DNA from: Tetragnatha versicolor
Lineage: Eukaryota; Arthropoda; Arachnida; Araneae; Tetragnathidae
Reading direction: 5' to 3'
Length of the DNA: 64,000 bases
NCBI GenBank assembly: GCA_024610705.1
Contig: JANDEH010000012.1
Location: 10,540,001-10,604,000 of the forward strand
Of this stretch, positions 35,100 to 46,337 are shown piece by piece (position 1 is the stretch's first letter; every line of letters begins with the position of its first letter). The notes beneath the pieces are model-generated. The model worked only from the letters and a program-made list of their open reading frames with translations, was not told the origin of the DNA and did no database searches. The position numbers and the translations under genes are program-made.

Positions 35100-35640
35100 A
35101 TTCAAGTTTCGGCTGTTGCTAGCCGACCGTCGTACGACGGACGGCAAGTCCCACGGCCATGGCGACCGACGTATTGTTTCGTACTGTATTTCACAATCCC
35201 TGCAAGATTTTTATACTTTATTAGCAATGCGCATCCATGTGGACCTGATTCTTGCTGTTTCTATAAAATATTTTAGCGAAATAATTTTATTTTCAATAAA
35301 TTAATAATTTAAATTATTTTTTTAAAAAATTAGACTAAGTAAAACATTTAAAAAACCACAATGAATTTAATTAAATAAGGAATGACTGTTAAACAAGAGC
35401 AATTAATTCTTGCAATTTTTAATGGAATTTATAAAAATTTAAATTAAATTTACTGAAAAATAATAACCGGGCTCGAACCCACGACCTTCCGCACGCCAGG
35501 CAGACGCGCTACCTTTCCCCCATCGGGGCCACGCTTACCACAATCCTAAATACTTTAAAACCACGCCTTTAACCCGAGCATGCGCACAACGGTTACCCGA
35601 CGGTCGGGAAGCCACTTCCTCAAGTTTCACTAGCTATTCG
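35100..35640 (-). mobile_element. tRNA-carrying repeat, copy C
   Basis: Bounded by imperfect inverted blocks containing CCGACCGTCG (about 35122 and, inverted, 35597). On the minus strand it contains gtgcgcatgctcggg, then a tRNA-derived segment (separate entry) and ttattattttt. The order is the same as in the elements at 42446-42680 and 54565-54845. Outer ends are uncertain. Confidence 0.55.
35463..35535 (-). repeat. tRNA-Ala-like pol III promoter segment, copy C
   Basis: On the minus strand: ggggaaaggtagcgcg (degenerate A box), an anticodon-like hairpin with loop ctggcgt, then gtcgtGGTTCGAGCCC-type B box (exact order gtgggttcgagcccgg). The 3' part TTATTAT cannot pair with the 5' end as an acceptor stem, so it is a tRNA relic rather than a functional tRNA gene. 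Confidence 0.6.
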
Positions 35641-36838
35641 CACATTATTCATTAGTTGCACACATTACTCTCATGTGGTGCGAGTAAAGATTTGAGTGTT
35701 TTATGAGTCTCTCCACAAAACTATCACCTATCTATCTATGCGTACTCTTGCCCGCTGATGTAATAGTTGTAATAAATCGCCCATGAATCGCCCTAAAATT
35801 CATTGCTTTTAAATTTTAACGGTGTAATTCTTACAATGATATTTAATTTGATATAGCAATCATTGTTTTCTAAAGTAGCTATAACTTTAGTTCGTTTCGA
35901 ATCCTTATATCTTTCTGCGGTTACTCCCACCCCTGTCCAACTGAAGGAATTATATTTCGAATCACCAATAAAATATATTTTAATTTCTGGTTCATTAGAA
36001 GTTGTAATGAGATGATTTTACAAATTACCTTTCATTTCACTGAAGGAATTCCTGAATTCGTTTTAGAATAGAAAGTTTATTGTTGTAAACATAAAATACA
36101 TTGATGACAACACAAAAGAACAAATATTAAACAGAAAAAAGAAAAATATTATAAGAAGAAAAAGAAAGAAAGAATAATAATTTTTGTGATACCAAAAGGC
36201 AAAATTTTGCCCGTTTAGCCCATGCTTAAAATTTAAATTTTTAAAATGCTTTCGTGACATAACCAACCCAAATCTTTCATATTATCAACTTCCATATTTT
36301 TCTCTTTTTGCGATATATAGTTAAATTCCATCGATTTAATTGAATTTTTATTTCGCATTTTTGTGAATCGTCTGTACAGTTTAATAAGTTTTTTGAATTT
36401 CTTAAAGTTTCCAATGAAGACATCTCAGTAGAGAAATTGAATATCAATTTTTTAAAATTAACATTAACTGCATTACAGGTTATATTTTGTTATGTATGGA
36501 ACTACTTATAGTATATATGAAAGGCTTAACTATTTTCCAGGACAGCTTCCGGGCTAATTGACTAGCAACATTTTCTCTTCCTCCTTTTAATGGGGCATGG
36601 AGGGATATTTATTTTAGGCAAATGCCACTTAATCTTCCCTTTATTTTCCCTCCTGATAAAACGTATTCTTAAGAAGTGCCAGAATATATTTTATCATTAA
36701 AAGCAAAATTCCTCTTCCTAACAGCCTAACACTCCAGTTTCAAGAAAGCAACAAGAAAGGAAGAAAGAAATATCTCATTCACATATCCTCATTTATGTCG
36801 CCTGCTTTTAGATGCTGATTTCCATTTGTGTTTTAAAT
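35641..36838. other. Repeat copy followed by AT-rich spacer
   Basis: 35640-35790 shares the motifs actctcatgtggtg and gtactcttgcccg with 16060-16560. Beyond it nothing is recognised; a minus frame at 36063-36266 is low-complexity. Confidence 0.4.
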
Positions 36839-37032
36839 TAAGTCGACACCGCTTAATGTGATCACGGTTAATATGTTATCAATCGGATAATGTTATCGAA
36901 ATTGACTGGTCCTGATCACTCCTATTTAAATTTACCCAAACTTTATCGTTTTCTGTGACCATTATATCGATTAATGTTATCAAAATTTTGTGAAATCCCT
37001 TAAAAACAACAGGTTGTTTTAGATAAGGTTTC

Positions 37033-38388
37033 ATAACTTCTAGGGGGGATAGTAGACACCTAGACGAGTCCGAATCACATAGGATTCGGGGGTCCCAGAC
37101 CAAATCCCGGGGAGTTAAAAATGGAGCGACACGACCCAAAAAAAATTTATGAAAAATTCAATTTGTAAAAGCAGGGCTCGATTTCAGCCGGAACGGTCCG
37201 GAACGGCGTTCCGGAACCTCTTTTTCGGAAAAAAAATTAATAATTCTATTTCAGTGGTCTCCTAACAACCGGTCGCTAGACCCTTTCATCAGGCCCGCGG
37301 ATATACCTTTCTACGTTACGAAAAAAAGTCCTAAAATGAATTAAAACCCTGTTTTAACTGTCAACTTTCCAAAATTTTTTTGGGGGGGACCCCCAGACCC
37401 CCTATTTGTATTTAGAACTAAAATAATTTACATTTTTTTCAGATTAAGTTCATAAAAGTGAGAATTCTACCAAAAAAATTTTAAAAAGGCATATTTTAAA
37501 TTTTTTTTTATCTTTTTTGCAAATAACAATAATTGGGATTTAATTGGTAAGGTTGCAACTTCATTGTGTTACTTAATTGTTCTTTTAAAACATAATTGTG
37601 AACCTCCATTTGAACTACCCACGATTGCCAGATTGCTGGGCAAATTTGCAAAGAAAATTTGCGACATCTTAAATTCTACCATTTAAGGACTTTAACTACG
37701 CATTCTTTCTCTCTCTCTATTCCTTAAATTAACAAAATATACAACACAAATGGTTCATTGATGGTAAGCCGTTCCGCTTCCTACAAGAGGCCTCCTTTGG
37801 GAAAAAAAATATAACACACTGTAAAAAGTGTTTACAAAAAAACTGTACTATAGAGTTCGTCTTAAACAATAATTAAGTTAGAACACTCTTTCTAATTTGG
37901 TACAACACATTTGAATTTATTTTTTAAATTTAAATTTGAAAATAAATGCTTAAGTTTTTGTATTAAAAAGTATTCGCTTTTTCAGTTTTGAGACCAATAA
38001 TTTAACCGTTCCGATACCTCTTTGTTTAGAAATCGATCCCAGAGAAGAACTACTATTGGTAAAAATTTAACTATGGTCTCAAATCTTTATGATTTTAAAT
38101 CTTTATGAATTTAAATATGATCTTTAAAATTAAAAGTTTTCACTTTAAAATTTGTTTTATTATGAAAAAAGTTAAGAACCACAAAAAAAATGTGAAAACT
38201 CTGCCAAAACATTATTTTGTATTTCGAAATCCTTTCTCTTGATACTATGAAAGATCATAGCTGAAAACCCTTAAGTTCAAAGTTTCACGTAAATACAATC
38301 AATATTAAACGCTTGAGATCCTGTTAAAGTTTGTTTTTGCGTGCGCAAACAGTTTTCTAGAGCTGTTTCCTGAACAGCTATTATATGG
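37033..38388. mobile_element. Broken second copy of the 24.9-kb fold-back family
   Basis: 37033-37171 matches the left arm of the element at 24915 (ggggtcccagaccaaatccc; agttaaaaatggagcgacac). After an 871-bp interruption, 38043-38388 continues with actactattggtaaaaa through to the loop region (cgcttgagatcctgttaaag; gctgtttcctgaacagct). The second arm is missing. Confidence 0.8.
37172..38042. mobile_element. hAT-like element, innermost layer of the nest
   Basis: Begins CAGGGCTCGATTTC and ends, reversed, CTGGGATCGATTTC. Comparison with the intact fold-back shows that host sequence resumes directly after it. Flanking bases (gtaaaag, agaag) are only a degenerate duplication. The interior has ggggggacccccagaccccc, shared with elements at 15.2, 38.8 and 40.4 kb. 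Confidence 0.75.
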
Positions 38389-38671
38389 TCGTCTCGATAT
38401 TTTTCTTTAAGAATATTTAGGTTACTAGAAAGTCATTTTAAAATACTTCAAAGTAATTTTGATTTTGATGCAAGCACTCAAATTAAGTTGTTAGCCACGT
38501 TTTGGTATGGAACCGCTTATTATTATCAATCGGATATTGTTATGATTCTACTCTGGGACAAAAGTGATCATATTAAGCAGAGTCGACTTATTATTAGATA
38601 TATCGGTTTTGCAGAACTTCTTTCTTGCAACTGTTTGCATTTTTTTAAATAAAATAAAAATCTGATACCCA

Positions 38672-40500
38672 CAGTGGCGTATATAGATTTTTTTCGGGAG
38701 GGTCCGAAAATTATTCCTCTCCCTCCCATGCATATTTATTAAGTTCAATGTAGCTTTTTTTAAATCTTTAGGTAGAATTTGCGTCTTGGAGAACTTTAAA
38801 GAAAAGTTGTAAGCAATGAAGTTCCAAGTACTAAAAAAGGGGGTCCCCCCAAAAAAAGTTTTGGAAAATTGACTCTAAAAGCAGGTTTTTAACTAATTTT
38901 GGTATACCTCACGGGTGTCGATCCCGGGGGACGTGGGGACGCGTCTCCCCCAATAATAAGGAACTTTGTTTAGAAAAACTAAATTTTTAACTTTTAACAT
39001 AAGAGGCGCATATGAGAGGGGGACGGACAACCCATGATTTAGGACACTTTCAGTTAGAATTTAGAATAGGTTGAATGAAGTCAGTGCCAGTGCTGAGTTT
39101 GGGGGACATATGTTTCAACAAAAAAAGTAATATTTAGGCCGAGCCCTTCTCCCATCAGAAACAAAACCAGCTACAGCACTGATTGAAGCTTAGAAATTTT
39201 ATTTTGAAATTGTCTAATCTTATAACACTAAAAATGAATCGTCAGTTGGAAGAAGGGAATAAGTCCGAAAAAATGACAAAATGACTTTTTGTGCTCAAAA
39301 CAATCTCCAAGCTTTGCTCTACACATGGGTGAAAACAGGGGGGGAAATAACTAACCCCTATAGGGAGATATAGCCCCTTGAAGTTGTGAAACTGATGTCC
39401 ATTCGTTGTATTTTTAAATTAATTTGGAATTAAAGTTAATTTGTCTTTCTTTTCATATTATTTGTGCTGTAAAATAAGTTAAAATAAAATTTTCTCTTAA
39501 TTTCAATTTTTTTTTCAAACTCTTTTGATGCATGGAATGTTTGACTCCATTCATATTCACTCACTCCATTGATATTGCTTTAATAACTGTTTTACCATAA
39601 TTTTGAATTTTATTTGTCTTATTCTTTTTATTTCATCCTTTTGTGGTGTAAACTAAGAAGAAATATAATTTAAATGTGAATTTAAAGGTTTTTAAAGATT
39701 TTTTTCACCAGAAAAATTTCATAAGGTGGAAGAAGGGAAAAATTCCATCAACTTTTTTTGACTGTAAAATATTTTTGAATTATACTTATATTTGTTTTGA
39801 TGATGGCTCTGTTTTCAAAATAGGGTTCTGAACTTCCTAAAATTTTAGTGATTATGCAATGACAATTCCCTAACTTATACAGTTTTTTTCGATTTTCTCA
39901 AAACTTGGTTTTTGGACTTATTCCCTTCTTCCAACTGACTTTTCAAATGTGTTTGACCCTGTTTTAATAGGTTAAATTTAAAAAAATCTGGGGGAGGACC
40001 TCCAGACCCCCTTTTTGCCATTTTAGTTAAAATTTAAAACCAATTCACAAAAACCTGAAGTGAAAGTTTATCAATTGATTCACTAAGCCCCCTTAAAATC
40101 ACTGGGCGGGGCTTAAACGAAATAAAACATTTTTTAAGGGTCGATAATCATGGCTTTGTAAAATCACTCTGTGGAGGAATCGACCCGAAATCCTTGGATC
40201 GTCCCCCCAATATTCAGGATCGGGCGACAATGGTACACCTATGATACCACCAATGGTGTACACCTAGTCCGAATTTTGGTTATATATATTTTTAGGTAGG
40301 ATTGTGTGATATCGGTGTGAACTTTATATAAAAAAAAGTTTCGAATAAAAAATTCCATGTATACAAAAGAGGGGTTTGGGGGTCCTCCCCCAACAAAATT
40401 TTTGGATGTTTGACTCTATAAAGTAGGGTTAAAACTTGTTTTTGGTACACGGAATTTGGAGGGGGGCAGGGCCCCCTCGCCTACCCCGGATATTTGGATT
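38672..40500. mobile_element. Cluster of diverged DNA-element copies
   Basis: 38672-39181 has CAGTGGCG... and CAGCACTG ends (hAT-like, no clean duplication). 39241-39939 is an inverted-repeat element with 26-bp ends starting GTCAGTTGGAAGAAGGGAAT and a related internal copy at about 39725. 39980-40500 holds more G-run/C-run units (gggggtcctcccccaacaaa; ttggaggggggcaggg). No protein. Element limits inside the cluster are approximate. Confidence 0.6.
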
Positions 40501-40799
40501 TGGTTATATAATATTCCTTTGTTCATTAAGGAAAACTTTTTCAAAACCCATCTTTTCAATTTTATTATATTCTCTTTGTCGTCGGATTTAACTATTACTG
40601 ATTTGAATTTTGATGATTTAAATTTGTTGATCAGTATTTTTTAAAAAGTTAGGCATATTTCGGTGGGTTAATTTTTTCCAGGAAAAGTTTTTCCATAGAT
40701 GTAATATGGTTGGATTGTTATTATAAGATAATCAATGAAAATTATTTCATTATTCGAGAAAATAACCATTAATGATTAAATTATTAATTAAATTATTTG

Positions 40800-41242
40800 A
40801 AAAGCGGAAAAAAAAGTGAGCGCAGTGTAGAGAAAATTTTTCGGTTGGAAGAGGGAAACAGCTTCATAGGAAAATGATTAACTCTCGCTTTTCCTCGTAA
40901 AGCCAAACTCCGGGGTTGTGCAATCCGAATAACATGTTCCTTGTGCGGCCACAAAATGGGCTGGCCTAAAAACGAATGGGAAAAAACCGGCTAGGAATAT
41001 TTTCCTTCTTTTTCTGGAGCAGGCGCCTCTCTCAACTGCACGTACATTTGTGACGTCAGAGGAGCGAAGTTGACTCCCATGTCTTTTCCATATCCTGTTT
41101 GGGTTGTTTCCTTTTTTTGTTCTTTTTATTCTTTTTCCGCTTTCGTCTTTCCCGGAGTTCTTTTTTTTTTTGCTCTCTCCAATTCCCTTTCCACTACTAG
41201 TTGACTGTCAGTTTTCGCGTCTCTGTTCGTCGCTGGGTAAGT
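40800..41242 (+). promoter_or_regulatory. Candidate internal promoter and 5' UTR exon with splice donor
   Basis: This stretch is richer in GC and CpG than most of the window and shows no repeat ends. It contains a full CRE palindrome TGACGTCA (41051-41058), pyrimidine-rich tracts, an arthropod-type initiator TCAGTT at 41208-41213, and a strong donor cgctGG|GTAAGT with the intron starting at 41237. A short non-coding first exon of about 28 nt would splice to a downstream exon. It lies 3.6 kb before exon 7. lola of Drosophila is reported to use transcripts that start near the variable exons for trans-splicing, so such a promoter would fit, but it could equally belong to an unrelated nested transcript. 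Confidence 0.4.
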
Positions 41243-42351
41243 TGGGGATGTTTTATTTCAACTTTGTTTCCTTTCTCTATTCCGCTATGTGATGCCTGCT
41301 CCGCACTTGTTGAACATTCCTGTTTGAAAACCGGGATTTATATTTCTGCAGATTCTTGGTATGTGTATGCGGGAAGCCCTGCTTTGAGGGAAGCAAGCAG
41401 GTGTCAGTTGGTTGGAATGATCAGGGTTGCCACTCTCCGAAGGTTTTCGGTGGAAAGCCCAAAATGAATTTGCGGTAACACAGGAAACTCCTGGAAATTG
41501 TGTTGAGATCGAACTTGAGTTGATAACATGGGCCACGGGAAATAGGCTTGGTAATCTGTGATGGTCTTCGCATTTCTAAGTTGTGTAAACAAGCATTCAG
41601 TTTTTTTCTCTCGTTACCATGGTATGGTCGTTACCCAGTATTCAAAACTCATGTTTACTGTTTTGCAAACACGTGCGATTCATGTGTGTCACTTGTAATT
41701 AAATGTTTGTTTTCTTAAGTGTTTGCTTTTGTTTACACTCTCATTTTTCTATGCAGTGTATTTGTTAGATTTAAGTTGATTAGCAGTTTCTATTGTGTCT
41801 GAACATTTTATGTTTTAGTTTAAATACTGTTACTCTATTTGCATGCAACTTAATGACCTTTTATTATGCTTTTTATCAATGATATTTCAGCTTTGTTTAT
41901 ATTTTATTCATACATTTTAATCTTTTATTTTTCGGTACTTAAGTTGATGTTGTGTATGAAATATAATTTTAGAATTTGTCTGAATGATTATCATGTGTAG
42001 TATATTTAAGTGATCAAGTTTTTTTATGTTTACTTAAAACTCAGTCTAGACATCTGTTTATATATTATAAAGGCTTTTGCATTGTCTAAAATTTCTACAA
42101 ATTAATGTCAAAGTAAGATTATAAATGAACTTGCATTACATTTGCAGTTTTTTTCAAGTTAGAAACATCTTTTCAAATATAATTTCTTTTGTGAGAACAT
42201 AGGGAGATTTTTTAGGGAGACAATGATGGGAATATTTTCCCTGATGGGTATACTATGTGTATCAGTAAGTCTGCCCAATATCTGCACAGAAAGATTCATT
42301 GTGTATATTATGCTTAAGAGTTGCCTTACAAACAATACCCCTCCCTATGCA
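41243..42351 (+). other. Spacer after the candidate first exon
   Basis: The first about 350 bp keep a mixed composition with overlapping short frames on both strands (41201-41592), none with a motif. A lone hAT-like end cagggttgccactc occurs at about 41423. After 41700 it is AT-rich. Confidence 0.4.
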
Positions 42352-42445
42352 GTGGTGGATTCAGGGGGCACATGCCCCCCCCAACAGTTCAACAATAAAA
42401 TTACATGAAGCTTTGAAATGATTTAATGTGTAGCTTTATGATATA

Positions 42446-42680
42446 TGTCTCAGGAGCGTAACGAGCCATGCTAAATGTGCATGCGTCAAAAAGAAAGAAG
42501 ATATTTTAATAAGTTTTCAAGTTACTGAAGTCCCGCTGGAGCAGTGGTAGCGTGCCTGCATAGCATGCGGCAGTTTCTGGGTTCAATCCCCAGTTATTAT
42601 TTTATTGTATTTTCCAAAAATATCAAAAATAAAGTCCAAACGCATGCGCATTTAGCACGGCTCGTTACGCTCCTGAGACA
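42446..42680 (+). mobile_element. tRNA-carrying MITE, copy A (235 bp)
   Basis: Terminal inverted repeats of about 37 bp start TGTCTCAGGAGCGTAACGAG and run through to gcatgcgt on both arms. Between them are a tRNA-Ala-like segment, ttattattttattg, and then the right arm. The subterminal block acgagc..gctaaatgtgcatgc resembles the one in copy B (gacgagcttagtgcgcatgc). Confidence 0.85.
42531..42594 (+). repeat. tRNA-Ala-like pol III promoter segment, copy A
   Basis: tggagcagtggtagcg acts as an A box, followed by an anticodon-like hairpin gcctgcatagcatgcgg and an exact B box GGTTCAATCCC. The acceptor stem does not pair. A tRNA relic, not a gene. Confidence 0.65.
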
Positions 42681-42955
42681 AACATGCTTTATGGGCAAAA
42701 AAGTATATACAAACCTAGTTTTTGCTGAGAAAAATGCTTTAAAAATCTTGATACCCCCAGAAGTCAAACCTAGATCTGCCATGGGCGGATTTAAGGGGGC
42801 AACGCACCCCCAACTTATTGAGAAAATTCCACTTTTATAGGGGAAAATCATGTTTTCAAAGCCATCAGGGACAGCTTGCACCCCCAAGTTTTCCAGTATG
42901 CACCCCCAGGATTCACCATCTAAATCCTCCCATGGATCTGCCTCTGCCCCTATGA

Positions 42956-43477
42956 CGACTTTTATAAAAGATGGGATGTTACATCCGATAAAAACTTAAT
43001 TATTCTATTTTAAGGTGTGCGCATGCATGCATAATGGGTATATTTAACATCTTAGTGTGAAACATATTTAAATAACGATGGTTGCGCTTTCCATTGACCT
43101 TTTTTAGTAAATTGGATGTGATGTCATACCTTTTCTGTTGGGGTTTCCTTGAAAATATCTTAGGTCATTTTTGTATGCTCTTCACACAGTGAATCTGGTT
43201 GGGCCCAGTTTTGGGGGACTGGTCAAAACACCCTGCATAAATACTTAAATACACATATTAACAGGAATGCCACCTTAAAATCCTAACTTAGGGGGCATAC
43301 CCCCAGTTAACCTGCATATGTGTGTTGATAAGTATGTTAATTTTCTAATTAATTACCATTCATATGTTTAAGCAACTATATCTATAACTGGATAATACCA
43401 AAAAGGTAAGTATAGTTTTCTTCTTTTTATTTTTATTAACAATTTTTTACACAGCTAATTGAAATCATATTATGGTA
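42956..43477 (+). other. Spacer
   Basis: Mixed repeat debris; no coding signal. Confidence 0.35.
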
Positions 43478-43694
43478 CAGCTTTACAAAGAGTCCTCCAT
43501 CCAACCATGTTTACCCACAGCTTGAATGATGACTGTCAACCATAGAGATCTAATTATTATTAATAGATCCTAAAATAATAATCTACTATTTTAGGATCTA
43601 ATAATGATGAAATTAATACTTAGATCTCTATGGTTGTCAGTCATCATTTGAGCTGTGGGTTAACATGGCAGCTGGAGGACTCTTTCTAAAGCTG
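43478..43694. mobile_element. MITE with CAGCTTTACAAAGAGTCCTCC ends
   Basis: The termini pair as CAGCTTTACAAAGAGTCCTC with CAGCTTTAGAAAGAGTCCTC. The arms continue through ccacagct, tgatgactg and ccatagagatct, and the centre is a perfect hairpin gatcctaaaata/tattttaggatc. No clear target duplication was seen. Confidence 0.85.
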
Positions 43695-44792
43695 TGAGGT
43701 GGGTATACAACTTCTTGGTTTTGGTGAGTTTGTATTAAAAAACTACTTTGCTTTTATAGCTATTAATTTGCATTTTGAAGCATTTCAAAGCTTTATATAT
43801 CTGATTTGGTAAGAAATTATTTTCAAATGCCATTAATCCAGTCCATTCCCAAGATCTGTCCTTCTGCAAGATTTACGAAAAATTGACCAAGCTAGTCAAT
43901 GCTTCACCAACAAAATTCTGATCATTCTATTCCCTTTAAGAATTATTAATAATGCTTGAGGTATAATGTTCAAGACAGCATCATTAAACTTAGATGCTCA
44001 AGTTTGATTTATGTGGGAGACACCAAAGTGAGATGCTTTTTATCTATATTTATTCCAGAAATTTTATATTCTGTTGAGTTTTGATAATTTTTTAGTTTGT
44101 CTGATGTTATAAATTTAATCATCTTTTCTTTTTAGAATCAGATATGCAACTTATTTAAAAGTGATGTTTACAGTTGTAAAAAGTGTATCATTTTATGAAT
44201 AATTAAATTGATACTTAGCTAGACGTTGTTTTTCTTTCATTTCTGTATTATCATTATTATTCTATTATCATATTTTGTCATATAAAATACTGTAGTAAAT
44301 TTTTTCATGCTTACTTCCAGTTGTCTTTTGATGGTGAGTTTCATTTGGATTTTGAATTATGCATGTGTTTTAACTACTATAGGTCCCTGTTCATTTTATT
44401 TAGTTTTTTAAGTTAGTGTATTATTGTATCTATTATTTTTGTTATTTACTTTTATTTATTTTTTGATTTATAGTTTTATTTGGATTTTTTAAGTGTTATT
44501 TGTCTTGAAACTGCTATAGGTATCATTAGTTTTTTTATTTATAATTATTAGTTATTAAAAATGACCAAGTGCTTTGAAGTATTAAAATTGGACTTAGATT
44601 GTTTGGGAAATTCAATTCTTATTTAAATTGGAAATCAATAAATGCACATGGATTCATTTTTAATATTTTAGTTTGTTTTATTTTTTTTTATTTCAGAGGA
44701 ATTATTAAAAAAAGCTTTTAACAGTGTGTGCTTTAAAATATTTTTAATTTTTGGTGTAATGATTGACTCTAAATTCAATGTTTTCACCCTAG
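43695..44792 (+). other. Intron 5' of zinc-finger exon 7
   Basis: AT-rich. Two acceptors in phase 1 precede the finger frame: ttttttttatttcag ending 44696 and gttttcaccctag ending 44792. The 96 bases between them are open in frame. Confidence 0.5.
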
Positions 44793-45130
44793 GACCTATG
44801 AAAGATCCAAAATTGAGGAGGGCTGATTTTGACAAGATTCTGTCTGCACTTGATGAACCAATATGTCCTTACTGCAAAAGGATATTTTCTAGCCGTGGTA
44901 ATTTAAGGCGTCACATGGAAATTCACATCATGAGTGATCGTAAGCGATTTCAATGTGATATTTGCCTCAAGAAGTATAAGCGTAAGGATTATTTAAAAGA
45001 GCATAAAATGACAGTTCATAGTGATAAGAACAAATGGAAATTTATGCGTATTTCATCTGATGATTATAAAGAAATTAACTTCTCAAACGCTTTTGAAAGA
45101 GATGTGGAAAGTATTAGTAATGTTTATTAA
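44793..45130 (+). CDS. Alternative 3'-terminal exon 7: paired C2H2 zinc fingers
   Basis: Counted from the acceptor at 44792 (phase 1) it codes about 112 residues to TAA at 45128-45130. A charged lead (GPMKDPKLRRADFDKILSAL) precedes finger 1 (C25, C28, H41, H45; SSRGNLRRH), the nine-residue linker IMSDRKRFQ and finger 2 (C55, C58, H71, H76; YKRKDYLKEH). A 36-residue tail (IS-SDDYKEINFS and so on) is the longest in the array. An alternative upstream acceptor at 44696, with a better pyrimidine tract, would add 32 residues starting EELLKKAFNSV. The downstream site is preferred because the lead length then matches its sister exon 9 and a branch-point-like tgattgac lies between, but both may be used. 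Confidence 0.88.
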
Positions 45131-46008
45131 GTTCTTGATTTCATGACCTTTGATTATAATGTTATTCCTTTTTTCTAATGTTATAGTTTGTCAAACGAGT
45201 AAAATTATACGATACATACTTTAAAAATATTTTTTTAGCCAACTTAAGCTATTGGACTTGAGCCCCTGTAAGATAACTGGTCTTCTAAAGGGTGCTGCTG
45301 GGTGCGCAGTCTAAAAAATTGAACTCATTAAAACAAAACAAACTATTTCTGAAAGAAGTGAAAATGGAACTGTATTTCTGTATTTCTCTAAGGATTTGTT
45401 TTTGAATTTGATGATAAAAAACAGATTGTTACATATGTTATAAAAGATATATTTTTTGTTAATTTAAAACAAATGTAATTTTGTATAGAAAATACCTAAT
45501 TTTAAAAGAAATTTTGAAAGGGAAAGTTAATGATTCTTTGATCTAATTAAAGCTGATTTTCATTTAATACCTTCTTTGTTCACTCCTCTCCTCACAAACT
45601 TCTTTAAATGAAGTTTATAGGATTCAACCCCCAAAATCTTAATTACTATTTGTATACCATTCCCCCCTTGAAAATTCAGCAACTTATGAGGAGAGTCCTT
45701 TGTAGGTATCACCCATAAATGAATATGAACAATACTTTCATATGTCAAATTTCAGAGAAAAGAAAAAGGAAAAATAACTTTTATTATTGTTTCTCTTACC
45801 AGACTGAGTGTAAGTTCTAAATTTTTCATTTGATATGTGGTTCAGTATTAACTTATCTAAAGAAGCTATTGAAACCTTAATTAAATTTTTGTCATGAAAT
45901 GGTCACATCTCTAAATTGGGTGAAGTATGTTGCATTCAATATTATGTTAAAAATAATATCGAAACATTACAAATATCAAACGTATAACAAAGTTTTTTCT
46001 TACATATG
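45131..46008 (+). other. 3' UTR of exon 7 and intron
   Basis: AT-rich with no close AATAAA noted. The minus frame at 45560-45748 has no motif. Confidence 0.45.
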
Positions 46009-46337
46009 CAGGGACTAATGCAGGCCAATTTTGGTACCGTTTATTGGTGCCTTCACAAAAAATGTACTCACAAAAATGGCACCTTCACAAAAATTCTAAA
46101 ATTATTTTTTAATGATAGGTGAATTGTTTATGGTTAAATTAGTCTTTAAATTGCTATAAAACTGTAGAAATAAGTAATTTAATGCTGTTTTCCTTAATTT
46201 TATAGTTCCCGTTTAAAATATTTATAAAGAATTTCACATAAATTAAAAGATCTTACAATTTTTCACAAAAATTAAAATGCCATGTAAGTTTTTCACAAAA
46301 ATGGGGGTTAAGTTTTAAAATTCTTGATGAGTCCCTG
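46009..46337. mobile_element. hAT-like MITE, 329 bp
   Basis: Left end CAGGGACTAATGCAGG; right end reversed CAGGGACTCATCAAGAATTT. The interior repeats the motif tcacaaaaat several times on one side (tcacaaaaaatgtactcaca; ccttcacaaaaattc). The flanking match is only atatg on each side, so the target duplication is degenerate. Confidence 0.75.

Larger units (their letters stand above)
36841..38588. mobile_element. pogo/Tigger-like element, outer layer of a three-level nest
   Basis: Termini AGTCGACACCGCTTAATGTG and, reversed, AGTCGACTCTGCTTAATATG, flanked by TA on both sides (36839-36840, 38589-38590). Subterminal repeats such as gttatcaatcggataatgtt on the left and ttatcaatcggatattgtta on the right are typical of this group. 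No transposase frame was found; the interior is filled by a broken fold-back copy. Confidence 0.8.
42352..42955. mobile_element. Degenerate hAT-like elements with CAGTGGTGGATTC ends
   Basis: Left terminus CAGTGGTGGATTCAGGGGG; an opposed, diverged end (gaagtcaaacctagatctgc) lies near 42760-42780. A second pair spans gggcggatttaaggggg to catggatctgcctctg. 42840-42930 is shared with 56056-56150 (catgttt..agccat; cacccccagg). A tRNA-carrying MITE is nested at 42446-42680. Confidence 0.55.

Noticed and set aside
41201..41592. Overlapping plus and minus frames of 62-88 codons
   Set aside because: Result of locally higher GC; no domain, and they overlap each other on both strands.
42531..42594. tRNA-Ala gene call
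   Set aside because: A and B boxes are good but the acceptor stem does not pair and the segment lies inside a MITE, so it is kept as a tRNA-derived repeat.
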